Below, in pieces: positions 25,863 to 34,322 of a stretch of DNA of 64,000 nucleotides (the stretch's first letter is position 1; each line of letters begins with the position of its first letter). The notes below the pieces were generated by a model that was given only the letters and a program-made list of their open reading frames with translations, did no database searches and was not told the DNA's origin. The translations under genes and the position numbers were made by a program. Source of the stretch: Phreatobacter stygius (lineage in GTDB: Bacteria; Pseudomonadota; Alphaproteobacteria; Rhizobiales; Phreatobacteraceae); assembly GCF_005144885.1 (NCBI RefSeq), contig NZ_CP039690.1:496001-560000 (forward strand), in the 5' to 3' direction.

Positions 25863-27170
25863 TCATCGTTTCGGCGCGGCGAAGGACGGCCGCGCGAATG
25901 TCGTGTGGCCGGTCGCCGCCTGATGCACGCCGACCAGCAGGACCAGGAAAGCCGAGACGAACACCGTGTTCATCTGGTCGTGGCTGAAGATCAGGTTGGT
26001 CATGCCGAAAATGGCATAGCCGCCCGACAGCATGATGGCGAAGGCGACGCGGTCGCGGTAACGGTCGTCGCGCACCGAGCCGATCGCCACGATGATCGGC
26101 GCCGCCAGCAGCAGCAGCAGCGCGGCCAGGCCGACCAGTCCCCGGCCGACAGCGGTGGTGATGAATTCATTGTGCAGGTGGCGATAGGGCGGCACGTCGA
26201 AACCATCCCGGGCGGCCCGGCGGCGCACTTCGCCGACCGCGTTCTGGCTGCCGTAACCGAAGACCGGGCGCGCCAGGAAAGCCTCGGCGCCATAGGTCCA
26301 GAGGATGGCGCGATGCGCCGTGCTCTCGTCGTGACTGTTGAGCGCCTGGCCGGTCTCCAGCGAAGACTTCAGGGCGGCCAGCCGGCTCGGCACATTGGCA
26401 ATGATGCCGAGGCCGCCGACGGTGACGCCGACCACGCTCAGCACCAGCACCGCCATGGCCGTCCGCCGGCGGATCGTCGGCCAGAGATAGATCCCCAGAG
26501 CCAGCACGATCAGCGGCAGGGCGAGCAGCGCCCCGCGGGTCTGCGACAAGAGACAGGCGCCAAAGCCCGCGCCCATCGCGACCAGGGCAAACAGCTTGTG
26601 CGGCCGCGGCAGCCTGGTGAAGCCGATGAGCGACAGGCCGGCCGCCAGGATCGCCACATCACCGAAGGGGATGGCATTGCCCATGCCGGCGGTGGCGCGC
26701 CAGCGGCCGAAAACGAACACCTCGCTGGCCGAATAGATCAGCGCCGAGATGGCGCCGGCCCTGATCCCATGCAGGAACAGGTCGAAGACGTCGATACGCG
26801 GCGACTGGATCAGTGCGCCGACCAGCACCGTGAAGACCAGGAAATGCAGGGTGGTCCCGACATCGAGCAAGCCGGCGAGCCGGTTCGGGAACAGCAGCGG
26901 CGACAACAGCTCGACGCCGAAATAGGCCAGACAGGCGATGCAGCCGAAGGCCGTCGACGGTGGCCAGACCCAGCCGATCCGGCCGGTCAGCCAGAGCACC
27001 GAGACATAGGCCGCGCCGGTGAAGAACCAGACGGTTGCCAGGCTGCCGAGCGGCAGCGGCAGAAAGCCCAGCAAGGGCGCGAACAGGAAAGCTGCACGGC
27101 TGGGGTCGTCGAAGGTCGCCCGGAACCAGCAGGCGGCGCGCGAGACGAAGGAGGGCGTCGGCCGAGTCAT
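25863..27170 (-). CDS. O-antigen ligase / polymerase family membrane protein
   Basis: A protein of about 435 residues with many hydrophobic segments (about eleven or twelve). FLARPVFGYGSQNAVGEV followed by a periplasmic loop and HLHNEFITTAVGRG is the Wzy_C region of WaaL and Wzy proteins, with the conserved Arg and His. WaaL joins O-antigen to lipid A core, Wzy polymerises repeat units. Linkage to lipid A genes (26 bases after fabG) favours a ligase, and an ABC-exported glycan would need a ligase and not a polymerase; still not proven. Confidence 0.85.
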   Translation of the reverse strand: MTRPTPSFVSRAACWFRATFDDPSRAAFLFAPLLGFLPLPLGSLATVWFFTGAAYVSVLWLTGRIGWVWPPSTAFGCIACLAYFGVELLSPLLFPNRLAGLLDVGTTLHFLVFTVLVGALIQSPRIDVFDLFLHGIRAGAISALIYSASEVFVFGRWRATAGMGNAIPFGDVAILAAGLSLIGFTRLPRPHKLFALVAMGAGFGACLLSQTRGALLALPLIVLALGIYLWPTIRRRTAMAVLVLSVVGVTVGGLGIIANVPSRLAALKSSLETGQALNSHDESTAHRAILWTYGAEAFLARPVFGYGSQNAVGEVRRRAARDGFDVPPYRHLHNEFITTAVGRGLVGLAALLLLLAAPIIVAIGSVRDDRYRDRVAFAIMLSGGYAIFGMTNLIFSHDQMNTVFVSAFLVLLVGVHQAATGHTTFARPSFAAPKR

Positions 27171-27195
27171 TGATTCCAATCCGGCTCAGCGCCTG

Positions 27196-27945
27196 TCAGC
27201 GCGACAGCCCCATCGAGGCGGTCAGGCCGCCATCCATGGTCAGCGTCGCGCCGGTCAGATAACCCGCCAGGGGCGACAGGAGATAAGCGACCAGCCCGCC
27301 GATTTCCTCCGGCCTGGCGAAGCGCCCGGCCGGGATCTGGCTTTCCATCTTGTCGCGGTAGTCGGCATATTTGGCCATCATGTCGGTGTCGACGAAGCCG
27401 GGCGCGACAATATTGACCGCAACCCCGCGCTTGGCGCTCTCGATCGCCAGCGTCCGGCAATAGGCGGCAAGTGCTGCCTTCGACGCGCCATAGGCGGCAT
27501 TGCCCTGGTTGGACCGCTCCGCCGTCACCGAACCGATGGCGACGATGCGGCCTGTGCGTGCCCGCATCATCGGCCGGATCAGCGCCGACACCAGCCGGGT
27601 GAAGGCGAAGAAATTGATCTGCATCACCGCTTCCGCCTTGGCCTGGTCCATGACGGCGGCGAGCTGGTCGTAGGGCTGGCCGGCATTGTGGACGAGGCCG
27701 TAATAGGTCTCGCCCTGTTCGAGCTCGCCGACGAAAGCCTCGACCGCGTCCTTGTCGGCGAGATCGAGCGCCCTGGCGACGATGTCGCGTCCGGGATGGC
27801 TGGCCTTGACCTCGGCGACCAGCGCCTCGGCGGCGGCGCCCGACGAGCGCACCGTGAAGGTGACATCATGGCCGGCCCCGGCCAGGGCCCGGACGATGGC
27901 GGCCCCCATGCCTTTGGCGCCGCCGGTGACCAGGACGCGACCCAT
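27196..27945 (-). CDS. 3-oxoacyl-ACP reductase of the VLCFA lipid A pathway (FabG-like)
   Basis: A 249-residue classical SDR. VLVTGGAKGMGAAIV is the NADP loop, VHNAGQ the NNAG position, AIGSVTAERSN has the catalytic Ser and YGASKAALAAY the YxxxK. It reduces the 3-keto group formed by the adjacent condensing enzymes. The ATG overlaps the stop of the preceding synthase (ATGA). The role in VLCFA elongation is inferred from its place in the acpXL operon. Confidence 0.88.
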   Translation of the reverse strand: MGRVLVTGGAKGMGAAIVRALAGAGHDVTFTVRSSGAAAEALVAEVKASHPGRDIVARALDLADKDAVEAFVGELEQGETYYGLVHNAGQPYDQLAAVMDQAKAEAVMQINFFAFTRLVSALIRPMMRARTGRIVAIGSVTAERSNQGNAAYGASKAALAAYCRTLAIESAKRGVAVNIVAPGFVDTDMMAKYADYRDKMESQIPAGRFARPEEIGGLVAYLLSPLAGYLTGATLTMDGGLTASMGLSR

Positions 27946-29222
27946 CAGGCCGGTTCCTTGGCAAGCACCAGGCAAACGTTCTGGCCGCCGAAACCGAAGG
28001 AGTTGGAGATGGCGCGGCTGACCTCGGCCTTGCGCGCGACATTCGGCACCACATCCATGGCGATCGTCGGATCGGCCTCGCCATGGTTGATGGTCGGCGG
28101 AATCACGCCGCGCGCGATGGTCATCAGGGTGAACACCGCCTCGATCGCGCCGGCGGCCGACAGGGTATGGCCGATCATCGACTTGTTCGACGACACCGCG
28201 ATCGACTTCAGGTGGTCGCCGAACACCGCGGCCAGCCCGACATATTCCATCTTGTCGTTCTCGGGCGTCGAGGTGCCGTGGGCATTGACATATTGCACGT
28301 CCGCCGCGGTCACGCCGGCATCCTCGAGTGCATTGCGGATGCAGCCGATGATCGGCGCGCCGTCCGGGCTCGAACGGGTGCGATGGAACGAATCGGCCAT
28401 CTCGCCGCAGCCTTCGACGACCCCCAGGATCGTGGCGCCGCGCGCCTTGGCATGTTCGTAGGATTCGAGCACCAGGGCGCCCGCCCCTTCCGCCATGACG
28501 AAGCCGTCGCGATCCTTGGAGAACGGTCGGGCCGCCGCCTCCGGCTTTTCGTTGCGTGTCGACAGGGCCGACAGGAGCGAGAAGCGCACCAGCGATTCCT
28601 GGTTGGCCGAGCCGTCGGCGCCGATCACCAGCGCCGCCTCGGTCTCGCCGCGGCGGATCGCCTCGACCGCCAGCTGGATGGCGGTGGCGCCGGTCGCGCA
28701 GGCCGTCGAGATCGAGATCGGCGCGCCCTTGGTGCCGAACCGGTCGGCCAGCTGGTCGCCGACCGAACCGAACAGGAAGCGCGTCTGCATGCGCGAAAAG
28801 TCCTGCGACGCGGCGCCCTTCAAGAGATCGGTATAGGTGATGCCTTCGTGCCGGCCGGAGGCGCGCGCCAGCTCCTGGCGCTGCGGCCATTCCATTTCCA
28901 CCGGCGGCATGCCGAGGAACAAGGGACCGGGGAATTCGCCCTCGGCGCCGATCTTCGATTCGGCGATCGCCTCGTCGGCGGCCAGCGCCGCCATCTTGGT
29001 GGTCAGGTCGGGCGCGTTGTCGAAGGGCACGAAATCGACCGTGCCGCCGATCGTCGTGCGCAGGCCATCCACCGGAAAGCGGGTCAGCGCATGGATGCCG
29101 GACTGGCCGGCGGTCAGCTTGGCCCAGTTGTCTTCCTTGCCCTGGCCGAGCGAGGTGACCACGCCCATGCCGGTGACGACCACCACCGGCCGTCCCTGCC
29201 TGTCCTTCATCGCGCCAGCCAT
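27945..29222 (-). CDS. beta-ketoacyl-ACP synthase, catalytic (FabF1XL-like)
   Basis: A 425-residue condensing enzyme. SISTACATGATAIQL contains the active-site Cys (C175), VNAHGTSTPENDK the first catalytic His and NKSMIGHTLSAAGAIE the Lys and second His. It should add two-carbon units from malonyl-ACP to an acyl chain on AcpXL. The ATG at 29222 is preceded by GGAGG at five bases, 11 bases after the preceding stop. Counterpart of one of the two fabF genes in rhizobial VLCFA clusters. Confidence 0.92.
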   Translation of the reverse strand: MAGAMKDRQGRPVVVVTGMGVVTSLGQGKEDNWAKLTAGQSGIHALTRFPVDGLRTTIGGTVDFVPFDNAPDLTTKMAALAADEAIAESKIGAEGEFPGPLFLGMPPVEMEWPQRQELARASGRHEGITYTDLLKGAASQDFSRMQTRFLFGSVGDQLADRFGTKGAPISISTACATGATAIQLAVEAIRRGETEAALVIGADGSANQESLVRFSLLSALSTRNEKPEAAARPFSKDRDGFVMAEGAGALVLESYEHAKARGATILGVVEGCGEMADSFHRTRSSPDGAPIIGCIRNALEDAGVTAADVQYVNAHGTSTPENDKMEYVGLAAVFGDHLKSIAVSSNKSMIGHTLSAAGAIEAVFTLMTIARGVIPPTINHGEADPTIAMDVVPNVARKAEVSRAISNSFGFGGQNVCLVLAKEPA

Positions 29223-29233
29223 GTCAGCCTCCG

Positions 29234-30439
29234 TCAGATCGCTTCGACCAGGCCGAGACCCTCGCCGCGCCAATGGCCGACCGAGGTCACGACCGCCTGT
29301 TTCACCTTGCGGGTCATCGCCGCTTCATCGGTCGAACCGCCGACCGGCGGCACCGCCGCGCCGCGCGCCACCATCATCGCGGCCAGCGCGATATTGGCCG
29401 GGAAGGTCGCCTCGACGCTGTGGCCGATGACCGAGCCGGTCGCCCGGGTCGGCACCCGCCTTTGATCCAGCAGGTCGCGCTCGATCCGGACCGGCCCGGC
29501 GACGCCGGTCGCGCCCGAGACCACCACGGTGGCGCCGGGGATCAGCTGCGGCGAGATGGCGTTCCACTGGACGGCGAGCGAATGTTCGGCCTGGCCATCC
29601 TTGCGCGCGGTGCGGTCGGAGGTCACCGAGGTCAGCCTGGCGATCGGCTTGGCGCCGCGCTTTTCGGCATGGTCGCGCGCCTCGATCACCAGGAAGGCTC
29701 CAACCGAGCCGAGGATCGTGCCGCCGCCGTCCTTCTGGCGCGCCCAGACCGGCGCCCAGGGCTTGGTCCAGTTCATGTGGCCGAGCTCGAAATGCAGGAT
29801 CGTATCGGGCCGCTCGGCGGAATAGGCGCCGCCGACCAGGAACAGGTCGCCCTGATCGGCATGGCAGCGGGCCAGCGCCACGCGGACCGCGTCGACGCCG
29901 GCCATTTCTTCGCCCATGAAGGTGCGCGACGAGCCGACCACGCCGTGGACGATCGAAATATTGCCGGCCAACAGGTTCGACAGCTGGGCCAGGAACAGGG
30001 TTGGCCTGAGGTCGTTCATCAGCCGTTCGTTGAGGAACGGCCCTGGCGTGTTCGAGGTCTCGAGCCCGCTCAGCACCTGCCCGTCGACCGCATAGTCACG
30101 CTCGCCGCCGCCGGCGGCGACCACCATGTGCATGGTCGACAGAAGGTCCTTGTTGTCCTTCAGGCCGGCATCGTCGAGCGCCAGGCCCGCGGCATAGGTG
30201 CCGAGCCGCTGCCAGGCTTCCATCTGGCGCCGATCGCCGCGATCGGGGATCTGCTTGACCACGTCGATGGCGGCGGCCGGATGCACATGATAGGGCGCAT
30301 GAGCCGTCGAATCGAGCTTCAGCCAGTCATCCTGGCCGCCGCCAAGAGCCGCCCAATGCGCGTCGAGCCCCTCGCCGAGCGCCGTGACAAGGCCGATCCC
30401 GGTGATCCAGGCCTCGCGTTCCGGGGCAATCGACATCAA
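29234..30439 (-). CDS. beta-ketoacyl synthase-like protein lacking the catalytic cysteine (FabF2XL position)
   Basis: A 401-residue synthase homologue. The fold is kept (AWITGIGLVTALGEGLDAHW at the start, ATGSVIGHSVEATFPANIAL late), but the region that should hold the nucleophile reads SIVHGVVGSSRTFMGEEMAG with no Cys, and the HGT motif is replaced by VVVSGATGVAGP. It keeps only the last GH. This is the pattern of chain-length-factor partners of type II polyketide synthases. It is followed 11 bases later by the active synthase, so a heterodimer is likely. AGGAG lies before the start. Confidence 0.87.
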   Translation of the reverse strand: MMSIAPEREAWITGIGLVTALGEGLDAHWAALGGGQDDWLKLDSTAHAPYHVHPAAAIDVVKQIPDRGDRRQMEAWQRLGTYAAGLALDDAGLKDNKDLLSTMHMVVAAGGGERDYAVDGQVLSGLETSNTPGPFLNERLMNDLRPTLFLAQLSNLLAGNISIVHGVVGSSRTFMGEEMAGVDAVRVALARCHADQGDLFLVGGAYSAERPDTILHFELGHMNWTKPWAPVWARQKDGGGTILGSVGAFLVIEARDHAEKRGAKPIARLTSVTSDRTARKDGQAEHSLAVQWNAISPQLIPGATVVVSGATGVAGPVRIERDLLDQRRVPTRATGSVIGHSVEATFPANIALAAMMVARGAAVPPVGGSTDEAAMTRKVKQAVVTSVGHWRGEGLGLVEAI

Positions 30440-30462
30440 GCACTCCTATTATCGCATCGTCG

Positions 30463-30936
30463 TCAGGCCGCTTCGAGTTTCTCGAACGGAAATTCCAGGC
30501 GTTCGCCCCACTCGCGGATCATCTGGGCGAATTTTGGATCGGGAAAGGTTTTGACCGCGAACTTGATCTCGGCTTCCGCGACTTTTTTGCCCTGGCGGGT
30601 AATGAACGCCTTGGTCACCGCATAACCGGAGCCGTCGCCGATCAGATGGGCGGTGACCTCGAGCGCTGTCGAAGGCGGCACGAAATCGCGCATCTTGGCC
30701 GCGGTGGTCCCGACCAGGAACGGCATGGCCGTCAGCTTGTTCAGCCCGAGAATCAGCCAGCCCGACGTCTGGGCCATGGCTTCGATCATCAGAACGCCCG
30801 GCAACAGCGGAAAACCGGGGAAATGGCCCTCGAACACGGGGCTTTCCGCCGGGACGTCGGCCGCGGCCGTCAGCGTCTTCGCTTGCGCGTCGAAAGACAC
30901 GACGCGCGTGATCATCTGGAAATATTCAAGCCGCAT
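30463..30936 (-). CDS. 3-hydroxyacyl-ACP dehydratase of the VLCFA pathway (FabZXL-like)
   Basis: A 157-residue hot-dog-fold dehydratase. FEGHFPGFPLLPGVLMIEAM contains the catalytic His38 and Glu52. It removes water from 3-hydroxyacyl-AcpXL. The start ATG at 30936 begins MRLEYFQMITRV; it follows the acpXL gene by 28 bases. Family and order (acpXL, fabZ, fabF, fabF) match the rhizobial lipid A 27-hydroxyoctacosanoate cluster. Confidence 0.92.
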   Translation of the reverse strand: MRLEYFQMITRVVSFDAQAKTLTAAADVPAESPVFEGHFPGFPLLPGVLMIEAMAQTSGWLILGLNKLTAMPFLVGTTAAKMRDFVPPSTALEVTAHLIGDGSGYAVTKAFITRQGKKVAEAEIKFAVKTFPDPKFAQMIREWGERLEFPFEKLEAA

Positions 30937-30964
30937 GGGACGCGGATCTCCCCGCCCTGCGAGA

Positions 30965-31246
30965 TCAGGCGCTTTTGGCGGCGACCAGCTCGTCGATTTT
31001 CGAGCAGAGCGCCCCGAGCACGAAATAGTCCTCGGTCTTGGCCTTGCCCTCGTTGACTTCCTGCGTCCACTTCTCCAGCGGCAGCTTGATCCCGAACGCC
31101 TTGTCGATGGCGAAGGCGATGTCGAGGAAATCGAGCGAATCAATGCCCAGGTCGTCGATCGCGTGGCTCTCCGGCGTGATCTTCTCCAGTGGGATATCGC
31201 AGGTTTCCGAGATGATCTTCGAGACGGCTTCGAAGGTGGACGACAT
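30965..31246 (-). CDS. acpXL: acyl carrier protein AcpXL for very-long-chain fatty acid synthesis
   Basis: A 93-residue acidic carrier protein. [18 protein letters not shown] carries the phosphopantetheine Ser (S37), and [20 protein letters not shown] is a segment characteristic of rhizobial AcpXL and not of housekeeping AcpP. It holds the growing chain of the C26-C28 hydroxylated fatty acid that is later put on lipid A. First gene of the minus-strand operon; GGAG lies ten bases before the ATG and a promoter is visible at 31344-31372. Confidence 0.95.
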   Translation of the reverse strand: MSSTFEAVSKIISETCDIPLEKITPESHAIDDLGIDSLDFLDIAFAIDKAFGIKLPLEKWTQEVNEGKAKTEDYFVLGALCSKIDELVAAKSA

Positions 31247-31343
31247 TATCAGGGGTCTCCGTGCGGGCCGCCATCCGGCGAACATGGTGCGAGACAATAG
31301 CTGGCGGTTGCCCGCGAGGGGCATCGTTTTAGCATTCGGGCCT

Positions 31344-31372
31344 GCTATAGAGGAGCAGCAGCCGGTCATCAA
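31344..31372 (-). promoter_or_regulatory. predicted promoter of the acpXL operon
   Basis: Read on the minus strand, TTGATG (31372-31367) and TATAGC (31349-31344) are separated by exactly 17 bases, a good housekeeping-sigma pattern. It leaves a leader of about 90 bases before the acpXL start. It lies in the 311-base divergent region between acpXL and the dehydrogenase gene (31247-31557); no equally good promoter was seen for the plus-strand arm. Confidence 0.55.
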
Positions 31373-31557
31373 CCCTTTGTGGCCTCGCTCAATATCCATA
31401 AAGTTGGGTTGTCCCGCATGACAAGCACCGACCTTGAAGGGAATTGCGCACAAGCCCTTGCGAGTTGACGCCGCCCGCCCCGCCCTTTAGGCAGCGCCAC
31501 TCGTTTTCAGCGAGCGCGCTGCGCTCTCGAAAGCCAATAGGATTCAAGGAGAACCTG

Positions 31558-32580
31558 ATGCGCGCGCTCCGCCTCCATGGTGACCGCGACCTTCGCCTCG
31601 AGGACATCGAGGATGCGCCGGCGCCCGCCGCCGGCGAGGTCCGGATCAAGATCGCAGCGGTCGCGCTGAACCATATCGACGTCTGGGGCTTCCGCGGCAT
31701 GGCCTTTGCCAAGCGCAAGATGCCGCTGGTCGCCGGCGCCGAGGCCTCCGGCACGATCGACGCGGTCGGTGACGGCGTCACCCGCTTCAAAAAGGGCGAC
31801 CCGGTGGTGATGTTCGGCGCCAAGACCTGCGGCACCTGCGTCTATTGCCGGTCCGGCCGCGACAATCTCTGCGAAAATGTCGGCGGCGTCATGGGTTTCC
31901 ACATTGACGGCTTCGCCTGCGAATTCGTCACCATGGAGGAACGCCTTGTCGTGCCGGTGCCGGCGGGCGTGTCGCTCACCGATGCCGCCACCGCGGCGAT
32001 CACCTTTTCCACCGTCGAGCACATGCTGTTCGACAATTGCAAGCTTCAGCCCGGCGAGACCGTGCTGGTCCAGGCCGGCGGCTCAGGGATAGGCACGGTG
32101 GCGATCAAGGTCGCCAAGGCGCTCGGCTGCACCGTCATCACGACAGTCGGCGACGACGAGAAGGGCGAGAAGGCGAGAGCCATCGGCGCCGACCACGTGA
32201 TCAACTACCGCACCGAGCGGTTCGAGGGCGTGGTCCGCAAGATCACCAAGAAGAAGGGCGTCGACGTGGTGTTCGAACATACCGGCGCCGACACCTGGAA
32301 CGGCTCGCTGCTCAGCATGAAGCGCGGCGGCCGGCTCGCCACCTGCGGCGCCACCTCGGGCGCCACGGTGCAGATGAACCTGATGCAGCTGTTCCAGCAG
32401 CAATACAAGATCCTCGGCTCCTTCGGCGCGCCGATCCGCGCCATTGCCGACGGTATGAAGCGCATTGCCGACGGCGTCACGCCGGTCATCGACACGGAAC
32501 TGCCGATGGAGCGTTTCAAGGAAGCGCTCGACCGCCTGGAAAGCCGCAAGGTCTTCGGCAAGATCCTCGTGAAGATCTAA
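31558..32580 (+). CDS. zinc-type alcohol dehydrogenase of the VLCFA lipid A cluster (Adh2XL-like)
   Basis: A 340-residue MDR. The catalytic-zinc region is unusual (NHIDVWGFRG, then GAEASGTI), but the structural-zinc set CGTCVYCRSGRDNLC is present, and VQAGGSGIGTVAIKVAKALG binds NAD(P). The same gene lies between fabF and lpxXL in rhizobial VLCFA clusters, where its precise step is not settled. AAGGAG precedes the ATG at 31558. Here it is read divergently from acpXL, unlike the single-direction rhizobial order that I know. Confidence 0.88.
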   Translation: MRALRLHGDRDLRLEDIEDAPAPAAGEVRIKIAAVALNHIDVWGFRGMAFAKRKMPLVAGAEASGTIDAVGDGVTRFKKGDPVVMFGAKTCGTCVYCRSGRDNLCENVGGVMGFHIDGFACEFVTMEERLVVPVPAGVSLTDAATAAITFSTVEHMLFDNCKLQPGETVLVQAGGSGIGTVAIKVAKALGCTVITTVGDDEKGEKARAIGADHVINYRTERFEGVVRKITKKKGVDVVFEHTGADTWNGSLLSMKRGGRLATCGATSGATVQMNLMQLFQQQYKILGSFGAPIRAIADGMKRIADGVTPVIDTELPMERFKEALDRLESRKVFGKILVKI

Positions 32581-32593
32581 GGCGGCCGCGCAC

Positions 32594-33508
32594 TTGGTCC
32601 GCTGGCTTCGCCACAACATCCCCTGGGCCATGCTGCCGCTCGACTGGGTGGTCGGCATGATCGTGCTCGCCGGCCTGAAGCTGGTGCGCTCGCTTGGCCC
32701 CGACCGGGCGAGCGACCTCGGCGGCTTCGTCGCGCAGCGTATCGGCCGCTTCATCAAGGCCAACCGCATCGGCCACGCCAACCTGAAGGCGGCCTTCCCG
32801 GAGAAGTCGGAGGCCGAGATCCAGGCCATCCTGCGTGGCGTCTGGGACAATCTCGGCCGCACGGCCTGCGAATATGCCTGCATGGACGACCTCTGGGATT
32901 TCGACCCGACCCGCCCCAATGAGGGCCGCGTCGTCACCGACGACGTGCCGCTCTACGAGGCGCTGCGCGACGACGGCAAGCCGGCGATCTTTTTCGCCGC
33001 CCATCTCGGCAATTGGGAAATGCCGGCGGTCGCCGCCGCCGCCCACGGCCTCGACATGACCGCGCTCTACCGCATGCCCAACAACCGTTTCGTGGCGCGC
33101 GCCATCCAGAAGATCCGCGGCCGCACCATGGGCAAGATGGTCGCCTCCGGCGGCGCCGGCGTGCTGCAGCTCGCCCGCGAGCTCGAGCGCGACAACCATA
33201 TCGGCATGCTGATCGACCAGCATCTCGCGCGCGGCGTCGACGTGACCTTTTTCGGCCGCCCGGCCAAGGCCAACCCGACGGCCGCCAAGCTCGCCCGCGA
33301 GTTCGACTGCCCGGTCCACGGCGCCCGGGTCATCCGCCTGCCCAACAACCGCTTCCGGCTGGAGGCGACGGAAGAGATCGTGCTGCCGCGCGACGCCGAG
33401 GGCCGCATCGACGTCAAGGCCTCGATGCAGGTGATGACCGATGTCGTCGAGGCCTGGGTGCGCGAACATCCCGAGCAATGGCTCTGGCTGCACCGGCGCT
33501 GGCGTTGA
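32594..33508 (+). CDS. lpxXL: lipid A VLCFA acyltransferase LpxXL (LpxL/HtrB family)
   Basis: A 304-residue inner-membrane acyltransferase. One hydrophobic N-terminal segment (WVVGMIVLAGLKLV) is followed by FFAAHLGNWEMP with the catalytic HX4E pair (H137, E142) and by LYRMPNNRF. LpxXL moves the very long acyl chain from AcpXL to lipid A. It starts at TTG 32594, 13 bases after the dehydrogenase gene; an ATG at 32630 would drop the first 12 residues. The cluster context supports LpxXL over ordinary LpxL. Confidence 0.9.
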   Translation: MVRWLRHNIPWAMLPLDWVVGMIVLAGLKLVRSLGPDRASDLGGFVAQRIGRFIKANRIGHANLKAAFPEKSEAEIQAILRGVWDNLGRTACEYACMDDLWDFDPTRPNEGRVVTDDVPLYEALRDDGKPAIFFAAHLGNWEMPAVAAAAHGLDMTALYRMPNNRFVARAIQKIRGRTMGKMVASGGAGVLQLARELERDNHIGMLIDQHLARGVDVTFFGRPAKANPTAAKLAREFDCPVHGARVIRLPNNRFRLEATEEIVLPRDAEGRIDVKASMQVMTDVVEAWVREHPEQWLWLHRRWR

Positions 33509-33618
33509 TCGGCGGGCGCCTGTCCACAGCAATCGTAACGATTTGTTGCTGACCCTATGGACAAAGCCTAAACGTGTATTAGCATTTGTCGCATCGCTAG
33601 CGCCACTGACGGGCGACC

Positions 33619-33762
33619 ATGTACGACCGAAGGATGCAGGTTCCGATCGACCGCGCGGTTGCTTTCGAGCGACCGGCTGGAACCTGGCGCATCGCGCTGC
33701 TGGTCAGCATCGGGCTCTGGGGCCTGATCGCGACGACCTTTGTCCAATTGATCAGCGACTGA
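33619..33762 (+). CDS. 47-residue single-pass membrane protein, unknown function
   Basis: Starts MYDRRMQVPIDRAVAFERP, then one membrane segment WRIALLVSIGLWGLIATTFV and a short tail QLISD. The charge pattern suggests the N-terminus is in the cytoplasm. There is no strong ribosome binding site (GGGCGACC precedes the ATG). Small one-helix proteins of this type are common in alphaproteobacteria and are often missed. It lies alone between lpxXL and the Rrf2 gene. Confidence 0.6.
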   Translation: MYDRRMQVPIDRAVAFERPAGTWRIALLVSIGLWGLIATTFVQLISD

Positions 33763-33816
33763 GGTTCGGACGAACCGGCGCGTCCGGCTGGCGCCGCCTG
33801 CCGCTTTCGCACGGTT

Positions 33817-34230
33817 TCACACGACCAGTTCCGCCGCGATATCCGCCACGGTCAGGTGCCCCAACCGGTCGAGCAATGCCAGTTCGGTTGCGCGCAATGC
33901 CGTGCCGAGCGTGAGGGTGACGGCGCGCTCCACCGGACAGGCGGGATGATCGGCCGCCAGCCCGACGGCCAGGACCTCCGGCGCGCCCAGCGCCCGGTGA
34001 ACGTCCAGAACCGTCAGGCTCGAGAGTTCGCAGGCGAGCGTCCAGCCGCCGTGGTGGCCGCCTTCCGATCTGACATAGCCGTGCTGGCGCAGGCCCGCCA
34101 TCACCCGCCGCACCACCACCGGATTGGTGTTCAGCATCAGCGCCAATGTCTCGGATGTCGTGCTGCCGCCGCGCAACTGCATGTGGATCAGCACATGCAG
34201 CATGCGGGACAGGCGATTGTCCTTCCTCAT
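33817..34230 (-). CDS. Rrf2-family transcriptional regulator
   Basis: A 137-residue winged-helix protein. RLSRMLHVLIHMQLRGG starts the fold, SETLALMLNTNPVVVRRVMA is the recognition-helix region and GHHGGWTLA the wing. The three-cysteine iron-sulphur cluster of IscR and NsrR is absent (only HPACPV and an earlier single Cys), so it probably senses a small molecule or thiol state. It is divergent from the epoxide hydrolase gene and probably represses it through the palindrome at 34268-34288. ATG at 34230 is preferred; the frame is open upstream. Confidence 0.87.
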   Translation of the reverse strand: MRKDNRLSRMLHVLIHMQLRGGSTTSETLALMLNTNPVVVRRVMAGLRQHGYVRSEGGHHGGWTLACELSSLTVLDVHRALGAPEVLAVGLAADHPACPVERAVTLTLGTALRATELALLDRLGHLTVADIAAELVV

Positions 34231-34267
34231 CGAGCGGCTTTCCCCGGAACAGGCCGGCGGCACATTT

Positions 34268-34288
34268 CCGCAACTTGATCAGTTGCGG
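34268..34288. promoter_or_regulatory. palindromic operator between Rrf2 regulator and hydrolase genes
   Basis: CCGCAACT, five bases, AGTTGCGG: two perfect eight-base arms. A further half-site AGTTGCGGA lies at 34322-34330. The palindrome ends five bases before the -35 box of the hydrolase promoter and lies just upstream of the regulator gene, as expected for an autoregulated Rrf2 operator. Confidence 0.6.
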
Positions 34289-34292
34289 ATGA

Positions 34293-34322
34293 TTGACTTC
34301 GGCGCATTGCGTAACATATCTA
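34293..34322 (+). promoter_or_regulatory. predicted promoter of the epoxide hydrolase gene
   Basis: TTGACT at 34293-34298 and TATCTA at 34317-34322 with an 18-base spacer. Flanked upstream by the palindrome and overlapped downstream by a second AGTTGCGG half-site, so binding there would block RNA polymerase. Confidence 0.5.

Noticed and set aside
25044-27173. A 709-codon open frame on the plus strand opposite the ligase and manC genes
   Set aside because: It is rich in Arg, His, Gln and Gly without domain motifs, and lies antisense to two well-recognised genes; typical for the mirror frame of GC-rich coding DNA.
27945-28890. An upstream in-frame extension of the fabG reading frame through the synthase gene
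   Set aside because: The extra residues have no SDR pattern, and the Rossmann start MGRVLVTGG at 27945 has the expected coupling overlap.
31465-31490. TTGACG followed by a weak TTTAGG as promoter for the dehydrogenase-lpxXL arm
   Set aside because: The spacer is only about 15 bases and the -10 element is poor, so I did not list it as a feature.
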